Of a stretch of 64,000 nt of DNA, positions 36,712-45,426 are shown piece after piece. Location of the stretch: contig NZ_JAEDAL010000008.1 in assembly GCF_016093295.1 (NCBI RefSeq), forward strand, positions 78,901-142,900, read 5' to 3'. Numbering within the stretch: the stretch's first letter is position 1; each line of letters begins with the position of its first letter. The DNA is from Inhella gelatinilytica. GTDB lineage: Bacteria; Pseudomonadota; Gammaproteobacteria; Burkholderiales; Burkholderiaceae_C. Made by a program: the position numbers and the translations under genes. Below the pieces are notes generated by a model. That model was not told where the DNA came from and did no database searches. It saw only the letters and a program-made list of their open reading frames with translations.

Positions 36712-37194
36712 TCATGACAGGCCCCGATGGGACATTGCGATCACGAAGGCCGCATGCAGGAGCATCAGCTCATCGCAGGCCGGGAACCGACTCACCAAAG
36801 AAGGTGATGGCAAAGTGAGCACCAAGTCGATGCCTTCAGTATGCAGGGTCGCTACAACGGAACCGCACTCCATCCAGCTGTGCGCTGCGGGTTTCAGCGT
36901 GTCGGAGTCCACCCACCAGCCATATGTGTCGGTGTTTTCAATGGCACTGCGCAAATCTCGCGGCAGACGTGCGACCTTGAAGCCCACAAGTCGAAGCTGG
37001 CCATTCCCAAAGTGGAGAGCAACACCCGCGTGGCGCAGTCGCCAACACAGGTCCTCAAGCTCTAGCCAAGCATCCACAGGCGAACGCGCTGGGCAATAGC
37101 GTGATTGCGTCTGGTCCCAGATTGCAGGCTCGGACGACCGGTGCGGCAAACGATTGACTGCACCCGAATGGGTTGGGTTCATGCTGGCATTCAT
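36712..37194 (-). CDS. Hypothetical protein near the integrase
   Basis: A 160-residue protein started at MNASMNPTHSGAVNRLPHRS (37194), with AAGGGGAG upstream. It has a Trp-containing helical middle (LELEDLCWRLRHAGVALHFG) and no recognised domain. It follows the next gene upstream by a few bases, so both are likely in the same transcript. Confidence 0.6.
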   Translation of the reverse strand: MNASMNPTHSGAVNRLPHRSSEPAIWDQTQSRYCPARSPVDAWLELEDLCWRLRHAGVALHFGNGQLRLVGFKVARLPRDLRSAIENTDTYGWWVDSDTLKPAAHSWMECGSVVATLHTEGIDLVLTLPSPSLVSRFPACDELMLLHAAFVIAMSHRGLS

Positions 37195-37199
37195 TCGAA

Positions 37200-37805
37200 T
37201 TACTCCCCTTGCTCGTACACCCAAATCTCTTGGGACTCGTCCTCAGGGTTGGGACACTCATCGACCGCAAACAAGTCGTCGTTGGCTGCGCGACGCTTTT
37301 GGGCTTGGACAGGTGCCTCGACTTGACCAATGCCCGCGATCGAACTCCAGCCTGTGCCGCAATCGAATGAAATGGGGTGCACAAAGGAGTGACCGCGACG
37401 CATGCGCACAATCGCCACTTCCGGGCGGCAGTGGAGCCAGGCCAGGATCAGGCCCAAGTGCTGGGTGGTGACATGCCCCTTTCGCGCTGTGAAGCGCCAG
37501 CAGCATTGCTCCGCCCGGGCAGTCATTTCGGCGACATTAGCGATAGCCGTCAAATCTCGCTCAAACGCCGCGTGTACCTCTGCATCCACACCCCGCAGCA
37601 AGATCATCATTGACAGGCATGAGTGAGGCATCCCACCCCCATTCGCTGCGATGGGTCGTCGCACTCCTTTCGGCGCTAGCAGGGCCTTGTGTCCCGGCTG
37701 GGTGTTCGACTCCGCCGCAGCCATGCCGTCAAAGGAGAGCTGGGGGCTGGAGGCATCAGTTGTGCCTTCTTGAGATTGACCCGGAAACTTCTTGGTACGT
37801 TGCAT
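37200..37805 (-). CDS. Hypothetical protein near the integrase
   Basis: About 201 residues when started at the ATG at 37805 (MQRTKKFPGQSQEGTTDASS), preceded by GAGG. The middle has helical sequence ending in RAEQCCWRFTARKG, with an acidic C-terminal tail (DECPNPEDESQEIWVYEQGE). No family recognised. It lies downstream of the integrase on the same strand and is likely part of the same mobile module. Confidence 0.6.
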   Translation of the reverse strand: MQRTKKFPGQSQEGTTDASSPQLSFDGMAAAESNTQPGHKALLAPKGVRRPIAANGGGMPHSCLSMMILLRGVDAEVHAAFERDLTAIANVAEMTARAEQCCWRFTARKGHVTTQHLGLILAWLHCRPEVAIVRMRRGHSFVHPISFDCGTGWSSIAGIGQVEAPVQAQKRRAANDDLFAVDECPNPEDESQEIWVYEQGE

Positions 37806-37989
37806 GAGGACCTCAATGTGACTCGGTGGGTTTTGGACGTGAGTTCGCCCCGCGGTCGCGCCCAAGGGTTGACGACCACGTGCGGTGGTTTGTGGTGAGT
37901 GGGTACCGGCCGCTCTGCTATTGAGCCCATTCCGGTGGGCGATCTAAGCGGCTTTCTGGGTTGACGCTTATGCCCGTTTCGCTTTGTCG

Positions 37990-39393
37990 CTAGGCCACGC
38001 GGCGCCAGCGCTCGTTGGCAGGTGGTGGCGCGCTGTTCACACTGGTCGACACACCCTGCCCTGCGGGCTTCACAGGCACAACGGGCTGCGGCCGCGTTTG
38101 CGCCATGGGTGATCGAGGTGCCGTGGTGGTCTGATTGCTTGGAGGGGCGCTTGCCAGCGGCGGGCCCGCATGATGCGGATCACCCGACGCAAAGCGGCTG
38201 GCCAGCAGACGGTCAATGGCCGAGCCATCGCGCCGAGTGAGGTTGGGGACGTAGCGACTGTAGACCTGGAACAGCATCTGCGTGTTGGCATGCCCGAGTT
38301 GACGCGCGATCCACTCTGGGGCCTCGCCCGATGCGAGCCACAGCGTAGCTGCGGTGTGCCGCATCTGATACGGGCGACGCGACTTCAAGTCCAGATGGCG
38401 CAGCAAGGGATACCAAACCCGGTCGCTGAAGTTCTTGTTGTCCAAGGGCGATCCCTCGCGGTTGCAGAACACGTACTCAGAGAGCTTCCCCGTGGCGGCG
38501 TATTGACGTGTCAACGCATCGAACACCGGTTGGGACATCTGGATCTCGCGCTGAGAACTATCCGTCTTGGTGTACTCATCCTCCCCAAGCACAAAGGTTT
38601 CACGGATCAGGATGAGGCGATTGGCGAAGTCCACGTATTTCCACTTCAGACCGTGGACCTCGCCGGTACGCATCCCCGTGAAAAAGCGAGTGATGAAGTA
38701 ATCACGATAGTCACGACGCACCACAGCGATGATTTGCTGCACTTGGTCCAAGGTGAATGGTTCAATGTCACTCTTGCGAACCTTGAGCGGCTTCAACGTG
38801 GCGCACGGCGACACGAAGCCAAATCGATCCGCAGCTTCATTGAGCACTTGCCGCAGGGTCGCCAAGATGCCGTTGATGCGCTTGGCGCTCAGGCTCTTAC
38901 CTGTGCGTCCAGGCAAGGCCGCCAGCTTCGTCCGGAAGGCCAAGATATCCGCCTTGGAGATGGCCCCCACCGCCAATTGGCCAAAGGCCGGGAGCAGATG
39001 GCCTTCAATGGTGGAGTTCAACACCTTGATGTGCGAGCGCCGCCATTCGATCTGGTGCTCTTCAAGCCAAGTGGCGATGAAGTCGCGGAAGACGGGGGTA
39101 GCCGGGGCCGGCGGTGCGCACGGAATAGGAGGCACTGTCAACGAATCTTCAGACTCCGTTCGGCTTGGACGTTCTGGGACGAATCGCGACGCAATGCTGC
39201 TTCCCGGAAAGAACTCCGCGTAGTTGAACGAACCATCCGCGAGCGCATCCTTCAAACGCTTCAGTGCAGCCGCGGCACGCTTCCGATTGCTTGGCGTATC
39301 GGGCAAGGCGGTTTGCTCTCGGCACCGCACACCTCGAAAGGTGAAGTCGATTACCAGCTTTCCTGTCTCTTTTCGAACGGTGACCTTAGCCAT
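37990..39393 (-). CDS. Tyrosine-recombinase integrase
   Basis: A 467-residue phage-type integrase started at the ATG at 39393 behind GGGAG. An N-terminal arm-binding region (MAKVTVRKETGKLVIDFTFR) and a core-binding domain (around FRDFIATWLEEH) precede the catalytic domain: the Arg of TGMRTGEVHGLKW, the HxxR of MRHTAATLWL, the second His of ARQLGHANTQ and the nucleophile Tyr in FQVYSRY. The C-terminal tail is Pro-rich. The start overlaps xis by eight bases. It should excise and integrate the surrounding island. Confidence 0.95.
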   Translation of the reverse strand: MAKVTVRKETGKLVIDFTFRGVRCREQTALPDTPSNRKRAAAALKRLKDALADGSFNYAEFFPGSSIASRFVPERPSRTESEDSLTVPPIPCAPPAPATPVFRDFIATWLEEHQIEWRRSHIKVLNSTIEGHLLPAFGQLAVGAISKADILAFRTKLAALPGRTGKSLSAKRINGILATLRQVLNEAADRFGFVSPCATLKPLKVRKSDIEPFTLDQVQQIIAVVRRDYRDYFITRFFTGMRTGEVHGLKWKYVDFANRLILIRETFVLGEDEYTKTDSSQREIQMSQPVFDALTRQYAATGKLSEYVFCNREGSPLDNKNFSDRVWYPLLRHLDLKSRRPYQMRHTAATLWLASGEAPEWIARQLGHANTQMLFQVYSRYVPNLTRRDGSAIDRLLASRFASGDPHHAGPPLASAPPSNQTTTAPRSPMAQTRPQPVVPVKPAGQGVSTSVNSAPPPANERWRRVA

Positions 39394-39622
39394 GGAGCAC
39401 TCCCCCATTAGCCATGGGCAGACCAATCGCCCCCTCATTCGAGGCAACGCACATATCGCGCTCGATGGTCTCCCACACGAAGAGGATCTTCCTCCCCCCG
39501 AACGGCCGCACGTAATGCGTCCCTTCGATCAGCACGCTGTCCTTCAGGCGTTCACGGATCGTGCGCGCGTCGTACTTGATGCGAGCCGATAGCTCGTCGG
39601 TGGTGAGATAGGTTGCGCTCAT
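39386..39622 (-). CDS. Excisionase-like small DNA-binding protein
   Basis: A 78-residue protein (MSATYLTTDELSARIKYDAR) with a winged-helix excisionase pattern of AlpA/Xis type: LTTDELSARI, then the recognition helix TIRERLKDSV and GGRKILF, a typical wing. AGGAGAT precedes the ATG. It overlaps the integrase start and would direct excision. Confidence 0.8.
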   Translation of the reverse strand: MSATYLTTDELSARIKYDARTIRERLKDSVLIEGTHYVRPFGGRKILFVWETIERDMCVASNEGAIGLPMANGGVLHG

Positions 39623-39754
39623 TGCAATCTCCTGTCGAGTAAACTCATCAAAAGGCGCGAATACGCCTCACTTGATGATCAGAATAATCGACGCCTGACG
39701 CTTGTCAAGCACTTTTGTGGAGTTTTCTCCACGTTTGAGCACAAAGAGTAACCA
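39623..39754. promoter_or_regulatory. xis-int promoter and operator region
   Basis: On the minus strand TTGACA (39703-39708) and TATTCT (39681-39686) form a promoter with a 16-base spacer, about 60 bases before xis. Just upstream, GTGGAG-tttt-CTCCAC (39717-39732) is a perfect 6-base inverted repeat, and the divergent repressor starts at 39755. It is a plausible operator for a Cro/CI-type switch. Confidence 0.65.
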
Positions 39755-39997
39755 GTGATTCGCTTTAAGTTGGCCGAACAACTCGAGAAGAAGCAGTTCC
39801 GCGACTCTCGTCGGATCACTATGCAAGAGATCTCCGAGGCGACCGAGATCAACCGATCGACACTGTCAAAGATCTTGAACCAGAAGGGCTACAGCACCGG
39901 GACCGATGTGCTCGACCGGTTGTGCACCTATTTCAGATGCACGATTGGAGATCTGGTCGAGCACCTCCCCGAGGATCAAGGAGCGTCGCCCGACTAG
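39755..39997 (+). CDS. Cro/CI-type HTH regulator
   Basis: An 80-residue helix-turn-helix protein starting at a GTG: the helix pair ITMQEISEATEINRSTLSKI gives the HTH, followed by LDRLCTYFRCTIGDLVE, typical of the small HTH_26 class of Cro/C1-like regulators in mobile elements. It is divergent from xis-int, so it likely controls excision through the palindrome in the shared promoter region. Confidence 0.85.
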   Translation: MIRFKLAEQLEKKQFRDSRRITMQEISEATEINRSTLSKILNQKGYSTGTDVLDRLCTYFRCTIGDLVEHLPEDQGASPD

Positions 39998-40210
39998 TCC
40001 AGGTAGGTGAGAAATCGGAATTGGAGCGCCTAGGTCGGCTTGGCAGCGTCTCCGGTCCTTCGCCCGCCACCGCCGAACTCTCGCTTTCGGAAAGCTACCA
40101 GTCACTCTGGGCAATCACACACTCGGCACTTCTGATGCAACAAGGATCGGCGGCGTTGGCCGACTGATGCGTCAGCCTGAGCATGTAAGCTAGTTTCGTC
40201 GGAACTACGG

Positions 40211-40801
40211 GTGAGCATCATTACCACGACCAGCTTGACGTTCGACGTGAAGACCTCCGATCGCCTGATATGGCAAGGCCAAGTGGTCATGTCTCGGTCG
40301 GAAGCGCCTTATTTTCGTGAACTTTTTAGCTGTGTCGCACAGGTAGTGCGCCCAACGCGCGTGCTGGAAATCGGGTTTGGACTCGGCATCTCTGCAGGCT
40401 TAATCCAACAGCATCTTCGCCCTATCGAGCACCACATTGCAGAGATCGACACAGGCATCTATGGTGACCTTGTGCAATTCGCAGTTCAGCATCCAGGGGT
40501 GCAGCCTTGCCTCGGCGACTGGCGGACAGCGGCTCTGGCAGCACCCTTCGACTTGGTCTTTTATGACCCCTTCGATTTCACGGATGCTCCCGACGACGTC
40601 GGGATGGAGGCGCAGTTGCTGCGCCGCCTTGTAGGCATTGATGGCGTGCTCTGCCACCCCCATTTCGGCGATGGTCCGACGCGCGAGTTACCCGGTTTTC
40701 GTACCGTGGTCCTCAGTCGCTTCCCGGTCCCTCACATTGAGATGGCCGATGGAACGCAGTGCGAGCACGCTGCCGCCTTACTCTGCTACCCGCAGTCATA
40801 A
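40211..40801 (+). CDS. SAM-dependent methyltransferase, GAMT/RMT2-like
   Basis: A 196-residue class I methyltransferase (GTG start). Motif I is VLEIGFGLGISAG, followed by an acidic strand end IAEIDTGIY and a FDLVFYDPFDF motif IV region. The preceding segment GQVVMSRSEAPYFRELF matches the substrate-site pattern of guanidinoacetate N-methyltransferase and of RMT2 arginine methyltransferases (VM..E.PY). This suggests a guanidino or arginine substrate. It converges on the RiPP operon, so membership of the pathway is inference. Confidence 0.75.
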   Translation: MSIITTTSLTFDVKTSDRLIWQGQVVMSRSEAPYFRELFSCVAQVVRPTRVLEIGFGLGISAGLIQQHLRPIEHHIAEIDTGIYGDLVQFAVQHPGVQPCLGDWRTAALAAPFDLVFYDPFDFTDAPDDVGMEAQLLRRLVGIDGVLCHPHFGDGPTRELPGFRTVVLSRFPVPHIEMADGTQCEHAAALLCYPQS

Positions 40802-40907
40802 GGTGGACCTTGCTGCAGCAATGCGGCGAGAGGCCCGCGCTCATCGTCAGCCAACTTGAGCAGCAGCGACCGCAACAAACGAGGTGACGTGGCGACGGAG
40901 CTGGTTC

Positions 40908-41822
40908 TCACCCTATGCGCGAGCGCAGCCAGGCCTTGAGGGAAGCTGGGCTGCTTCTCGACCGCCGCAGGCAGCAGAGCGAAGAGCGCCAATTGATGCC
41001 TCTGCCTGGAGCGAATGAGGCGGTCAGACCAGGCCAGCGGTCCGGCGACATCAAGAAGGAATCGGCTTGGTCCTGTGCACCGCTGGCATTCATCCATTCG
41101 CTCTGTCGGGGAAAGCCTGAACAAGTGAAGTAGCCAGGCGCCTGCGTCCTGAGTCGGCGGCGAGAGGGCAGTGCAACGGCGGCCTCCACTCTGGTGCGCG
41201 AGACTGTGGCGCAACGCTTGGCACGCAGATAGAGCCTTCTCGTCTCAGTCGAGATTGGAATGACGCGATCGTCAAGGTCATCCTGATGTTCCCCCCACGC
41301 TAGATAGTCTGCCAGGAGGAACGCACACTCCTTGTCATCGACGACGACCTGGTCTTCCTCCGAGGCGAACCATTTCCCCATCTCGCTGTCGACCTCTCGG
41401 CACAGCTTCGCTAAGCCGGGAAAATCGAGGTTGGAATCCCGACCTGTCACCGCGTTCGCTTCCAGCAACTGGCCGCGAACACCGCCGGGGGCATCGCGCA
41501 TGGTCGCGACATAACCGAGCAGATAGATTGTGTCAGCATCCGCTTGGAGGACCAGCACAAGCTCGTCGCGGAGTTGCTCGTGTTGGGCCTGCGCGCGGAC
41601 TGCCGCCATCCCAGCCCGTCGTGCAGAGACATAGCCTCGCCGAACTTCACGAGCGACCAGCACGCACCCAGGAGACGAGGACCGCTGGATATCGGCCAGG
41701 ACCAAGCGCCAGCAAGGCTCGGCGCCGTCACGGAAGCCGAGCGACCTGCACATTGCCTCAATGCAACCCGCTTCGTTCAAGCAGGGGATGACGATGAATG
41801 CCTCATTGGTCGGTACGATCAC
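40908..41822 (-). CDS. Family 2 glycosyltransferase-like protein
   Basis: A 304-residue protein starting at a GTG that overlaps the GNAT stop (GTGA). It has a GT-A fold N-terminus: FIVIPCLNEAGCIEAM, then VREVRRG-like and LVLVLQADADTIYL with a DAD metal motif. Its last 80 or so residues in this frame are a low-quality Arg/Ser-rich sequence. The overlapping minus frame reaching 40786 reads better (WLLHLFRLSPTERM and onward), so a frameshift near 41150 may have occurred. A sugar substrate is not evident; the family also includes other nucleotide-sugar enzymes. Confidence 0.65.
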   Translation of the reverse strand: MIVPTNEAFIVIPCLNEAGCIEAMCRSLGFRDGAEPCWRLVLADIQRSSSPGCVLVAREVRRGYVSARRAGMAAVRAQAQHEQLRDELVLVLQADADTIYLLGYVATMRDAPGGVRGQLLEANAVTGRDSNLDFPGLAKLCREVDSEMGKWFASEEDQVVVDDKECAFLLADYLAWGEHQDDLDDRVIPISTETRRLYLRAKRCATVSRTRVEAAVALPSRRRLRTQAPGYFTCSGFPRQSEWMNASGAQDQADSFLMSPDRWPGLTASFAPGRGINWRSSLCCLRRSRSSPASLKAWLRSRIG

Positions 41823-42298
41823 GCAGCGGGCGGTACCGTAGCTCGTCTCCAGCGGAGGATTAGCTGCTTGAATCCTGGTGGCGTGCAGTCTGTGAATCCA
41901 GCCGCCTCGGCAGCTCGCCGAGAGGCGACGTTGGACCGACGCATGTGGGCGTAAATGGTTTCGTGGGCGCTCGACTGGCAGGCCTTCGCATACCCAATGC
42001 GGCCAATGCCGCGCCCCTGACTCTTGATGTTGAGATAGATCTGCAGTGATGCATGGCACCCAAGCGGGGGCTCGTCAATCACGTTGATATAGACCTCACC
42101 GGCCCGCCCGCCCCCAACCTCGATGCGCCACTTTTCGCCGCCCGGGCCCTTGCCCTTGCCGGGCGTGCCCGGGACGGGGATCAGAAGTACATCGCTAGCC
42201 GAAACCCTGGGCTCATTGGTGCGCGGCTTCACGGGTCGCGGCTTGGGCGTATCTCGGGCCGAGCGCTTGCGCTTGGGCGTAGTCGTAGTGCGAACCAT
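41819..42298 (-). CDS. GNAT-like acetyltransferase
   Basis: A 159-residue protein with an N-terminal basic Pro-rich leader (about residues 1-50) and a GNAT-type core. The core includes VYINVID, a short GRGIGRIGYAKAC stretch at the acetyl-CoA pyrophosphate loop (Q/R-x-x-G-x-G/A type) and SNVASRRAAEAAGF near the end, typical of the last helix and strand. It overlaps both neighbours. It could acetylate the modified peptide, which is inference from the cluster. Confidence 0.65.
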   Translation of the reverse strand: MVRTTTTPKRKRSARDTPKPRPVKPRTNEPRVSASDVLLIPVPGTPGKGKGPGGEKWRIEVGGGRAGEVYINVIDEPPLGCHASLQIYLNIKSQGRGIGRIGYAKACQSSAHETIYAHMRRSNVASRRAAEAAGFTDCTPPGFKQLILRWRRATVPPAA

Positions 42299-43275
42299 CA
42301 CAGGATGCGCGCCAACTCGGCCCGCAAACGAAGGTCAACAGGCTCCCAATATTCACCGGGGAAGAAGCCCGGGGAGTACGCAATGGCGACGTCCTCGATG
42401 ATCGCCTTCGAGGACGCAAGGGCCTTCACGAGTTCATCGACCTTTATGTACATCGCATGCAGGTCTGGATCGAGCCGAGGACTGCGCTCCGTCCAGGCCG
42501 AATCGCCGTCGTACCGGTTGTTGAAATAGTCCATGTCGATGTGCACCAGGGCTGAAAGCCCTTCGATGCCATCAGTCCAGCTCTGCGCGTCGTAGGTGCC
42601 GAGATATTTCCCTGAGCCGCCGGCCGCATCTACAAGATCGACAGCAGGCCGCCTCGCGACTGGATCAAGCAGGGTGTCGGCAACCAATCCGAGGCTGTAC
42701 GCTCGTCGCACCTCAGCCGTCATCTTCGGTGGCTGGCATAGATGCCGGACCTCGGTTCCCGGGAATTGCCACAGAAACGGCGTCATGAAACTTCCCATGC
42801 CGATGGCGCCGCTTTCGATCGCTCGAATCACAGTCGCTGGTTTATCCAGCTTCACGACGTCATGTGTGATGGCGTCGACCAACTTGCCATTGATGAGGTG
42901 CAACCGAGGCGATCCCAGGTCGCGGTGGTCGTCAACGTGCATGATGACAGTTCGCTCCAGGCCGCCGCGCTGTTTGCGTGCCAGCCATTCAGACCAGCTC
43001 AGCAGCGTCCACTGGTCGTACAACGACGTCGTGATGCTGCCTTCGCGCCAGCGTGCTGCCCACATGGAGCCCAGAGTGACTCCTCGACCCCACCACCTCA
43101 GGCCAGCATCCAACGCGGGATCGACATGGCGATCAGCCGCGCTTGGCCAATGCAGCTGGAGATCGATGCTCTCACCGGATTGTTTGACAACCGCATCCTT
43201 GTCGCAGAAGTAGTCACGCAGGAATGCGTGCCAGAGGGCAGTATCTTGTGGGAGCCGGGCTCTGGGGACTCGCAC
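42298..43275 (-). CDS. Peptide-arginase-like (UPF0489-type) protein
   Basis: A 325-residue protein starting at a GTG behind AGGAG. It has HVDDHRDLGSP near residue 112 and HIDMDYFNNRYDGD near residue 244, which resemble the DxHxD and DxDxF metal motifs of ureohydrolase folds in the UPF0489/peptide-arginase family. Such enzymes turn arginines of RiPP precursors into ornithine with manganese. The gene follows the radical SAM gene by three bases. The candidate substrate Args are in the precursor tail. Activity is inferred. Confidence 0.65.
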   Translation of the reverse strand: MRVPRARLPQDTALWHAFLRDYFCDKDAVVKQSGESIDLQLHWPSAADRHVDPALDAGLRWWGRGVTLGSMWAARWREGSITTSLYDQWTLLSWSEWLARKQRGGLERTVIMHVDDHRDLGSPRLHLINGKLVDAITHDVVKLDKPATVIRAIESGAIGMGSFMTPFLWQFPGTEVRHLCQPPKMTAEVRRAYSLGLVADTLLDPVARRPAVDLVDAAGGSGKYLGTYDAQSWTDGIEGLSALVHIDMDYFNNRYDGDSAWTERSPRLDPDLHAMYIKVDELVKALASSKAIIEDVAIAYSPGFFPGEYWEPVDLRLRAELARIL

Positions 43276-43278
43276 GGA

Positions 43279-45426
43279 CTACTCCTGCGCCGCAGTTTCC
43301 AAGACGGCTGCGAGGGAGCGGCCGGTGCTGGTCAGCGGACAAGTAGCCAGCGTCTTGAACGCATCCCTCAGACGTGCGTCCGTATCCATCACTTGATTCT
43401 GGGCCCGCCTGTTGAGCCGATCCAGGTCAAGCGATTGGACGTATTTCCAGAAACGGCGGAGCTCGACGAAGACAAAGATCGCGTGGAAGAGGCCTGACGG
43501 TGGTCGCAGGTCTTGTCGCCACGGTGAGACGACCTTCTGTGCGGTCGGCACGGCAACCGGCGCGACTCGCTCGAGCAGGTAGAGCTTTTGATGGCGGTAC
43601 TCGTGGAGGAGAGAGTCGGCCAAGTCATAGGCATCGATCAGTCCGCCGCGTTGCACCACGGAGACATAGAGCGCGCCGGGCACTGCGTTGTCACTGAAAG
43701 ACACGATCTTGTCCGGATCAGCCGCAGGGTCCCGGATGAACTGGACGGCGCGGCAGATCATTCGCAACTCGTGCGCGAGCGCCGGGCGCCACGCTTGCAG
43801 AATCCCAAGCGCTTCGTGTAACAGCGGCAGCGCGCCCCGCATCACATCAGGACTTTCAAAATGGATCGCGCCGCCGAATGGCCGGCGGAGCCAGGGGTCC
43901 GCCGCGTGGACCACGGGCGACGGTTCTGGCGAGCCGTGAAGCGTTCCCAATAGCCATTGGGCGTAGGGTGCGTCGAGTTCAAGCACGCTGCCATCAACGG
44001 CAGCAAGGGTGCGCCCGCTTTCCTTTGCCAATAGAGCGTTGCTCCAGGCGACTGCGCCCGGACTCTGCGCGAGGGAATCAATAGCGTTAGGAGTCGCAAG
44101 CAGCACCCGGGCGGCAGCTGTTCCTTCGGACTGGTCGTTGCAGTTAACGAGGAAAAGCAGGGCGTTTCGCAGCGCTGTCGCCTGGGCCGCTGTGGCGTCG
44201 GCCCACAGCGCCGCAACTGATCCGTGTGAGGTTTCAGCGCACTCAAATTCGCGTAGCTCGCCTGCGTAGCCGACTGCAGCGCCATTGGGCGCAGGTACCA
44301 CGAGCGACGCAGCAACGCGCGAGTGCACGTGCTGAATCAGCGCGCGCATCTCTTTGCAGTAGACCGTCGGGTTCTTGAAACCGTTCACACCAAATCGGTG
44401 TGGGACTGACCCGCCGCCACACACGTCGACCACGTCGCAGTTCCGGCAGGTGTGGCACAGGCCTTCCTTCGAGAGGAGTGCCCGATGTGCAGCCAGGGCA
44501 GGTGAGGCGGCCACATCGGCAATGGGCGTGTCGCTGACCGTGCCGTGAAGCCGGGTCGCGCCCTGCGATACCACCTTCAGCACATCGAGATCATGGTAGG
44601 AGCCGTCCGTCTCGACGGTAATGAGGCTCACATCGCCAAAGCCAAACGCATCAGTCTGCGACGGCATGCCCGCCACGGCGTCCAGCAGGGCCTCGAAAGT
44701 GCGAACCTCCAACGTCGGGTATTCATCGAACCAAAGATCAAAGGCCTCGATAAGCCACTTCTCGTACAGATCGGGGCGCTCGAACCGTCCCGGCGGCGGG
44801 CGTTGGTGGTGAGCATCTGGCAACAGGAAGTCCAGGCGGGGAACTTGCTGCTCGCTGAAAAACTCAAGCAACCGCCGCGGGGGGATACGCGGGTCGATGA
44901 CTGCTATCACGCCAGCAAACGCATCAGGCGCGCTTCGAAGCAGTTGAAGGGCCCGATACGTCTGATCAAAACTTGAACGACCCCGCCGGGATGTGCGGTG
45001 AAGGTCATTGGCTTCCTTCGGGCCATCCAGGCTCAGCGAAATACCGATGCCTGCTCTTGAGAGCTCCTCCAGCGCCTCTGGCGTCAGCAGCAGACCGTTG
45101 GTCTGAAGGCCGATATCGAGTTGCGCGCTGACTCCCACCGCATCGCGGAGCTGGGCGGCAAAAGCAACCAGCTCCGTGACGCCCATGAGCAATGGCTCGC
45201 CCCCGTGAAGCACAACCACACAGCGCTGCAAGCCGGCATCCGCCACATAGCACGCCAGTCGTGTCGCAAAAGCCTCACGATTATGTGGCGACAGCAGCCG
45301 TGGCATCGACAGCCAGGTTTGGTCGGCATGGTGGTAGACGTAGCAGTAATCGCAATCCAGATTGCACCTGGACGCGACCTTGACCAAGAACGAGGTCAGT
45401 CGGACCCCGCTAGTCCACACAGCCAC
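43279..45426 (-). CDS. Radical SAM/SPASM maturase fused to an HExxH domain (FxsB-like)
   Basis: A 715-residue enzyme. The radical SAM motif CNLDCDYC gives CxxxCxxC at residues 21-28. A SPASM region near 322-360 has CHTCRNCDVVDVCGGGSV and a later Cys, likely binding extra FeS clusters. A C-terminal domain carries LLHEYRHQK (HExxH near 606-610), as in FxsB-type and HExxH peptide-modification proteins. The GTG start overlaps the precursor stop (TAGTG). It likely installs a ring-forming carbon crosslink and perhaps a second (oxidative) change. The exact chemistry is unknown. Confidence 0.88.
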   Translation of the reverse strand: MAVWTSGVRLTSFLVKVASRCNLDCDYCYVYHHADQTWLSMPRLLSPHNREAFATRLACYVADAGLQRCVVVLHGGEPLLMGVTELVAFAAQLRDAVGVSAQLDIGLQTNGLLLTPEALEELSRAGIGISLSLDGPKEANDLHRTSRRGRSSFDQTYRALQLLRSAPDAFAGVIAVIDPRIPPRRLLEFFSEQQVPRLDFLLPDAHHQRPPPGRFERPDLYEKWLIEAFDLWFDEYPTLEVRTFEALLDAVAGMPSQTDAFGFGDVSLITVETDGSYHDLDVLKVVSQGATRLHGTVSDTPIADVAASPALAAHRALLSKEGLCHTCRNCDVVDVCGGGSVPHRFGVNGFKNPTVYCKEMRALIQHVHSRVAASLVVPAPNGAAVGYAGELREFECAETSHGSVAALWADATAAQATALRNALLFLVNCNDQSEGTAAARVLLATPNAIDSLAQSPGAVAWSNALLAKESGRTLAAVDGSVLELDAPYAQWLLGTLHGSPEPSPVVHAADPWLRRPFGGAIHFESPDVMRGALPLLHEALGILQAWRPALAHELRMICRAVQFIRDPAADPDKIVSFSDNAVPGALYVSVVQRGGLIDAYDLADSLLHEYRHQKLYLLERVAPVAVPTAQKVVSPWRQDLRPPSGLFHAIFVFVELRRFWKYVQSLDLDRLNRRAQNQVMDTDARLRDAFKTLATCPLTSTGRSLAAVLETAAQE

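Noticed and set aside
36434..36715. Minus frame starting MKAPNQGNGFHYDAAL
   Set aside because: Overlaps another equally weak frame, has an Arg/Pro-rich random-like sequence and no ribosome site.
38170..39411. 413-residue plus-strand frame opposite the integrase
   Set aside because: Antisense of a clear tyrosine recombinase, with no supporting signal.
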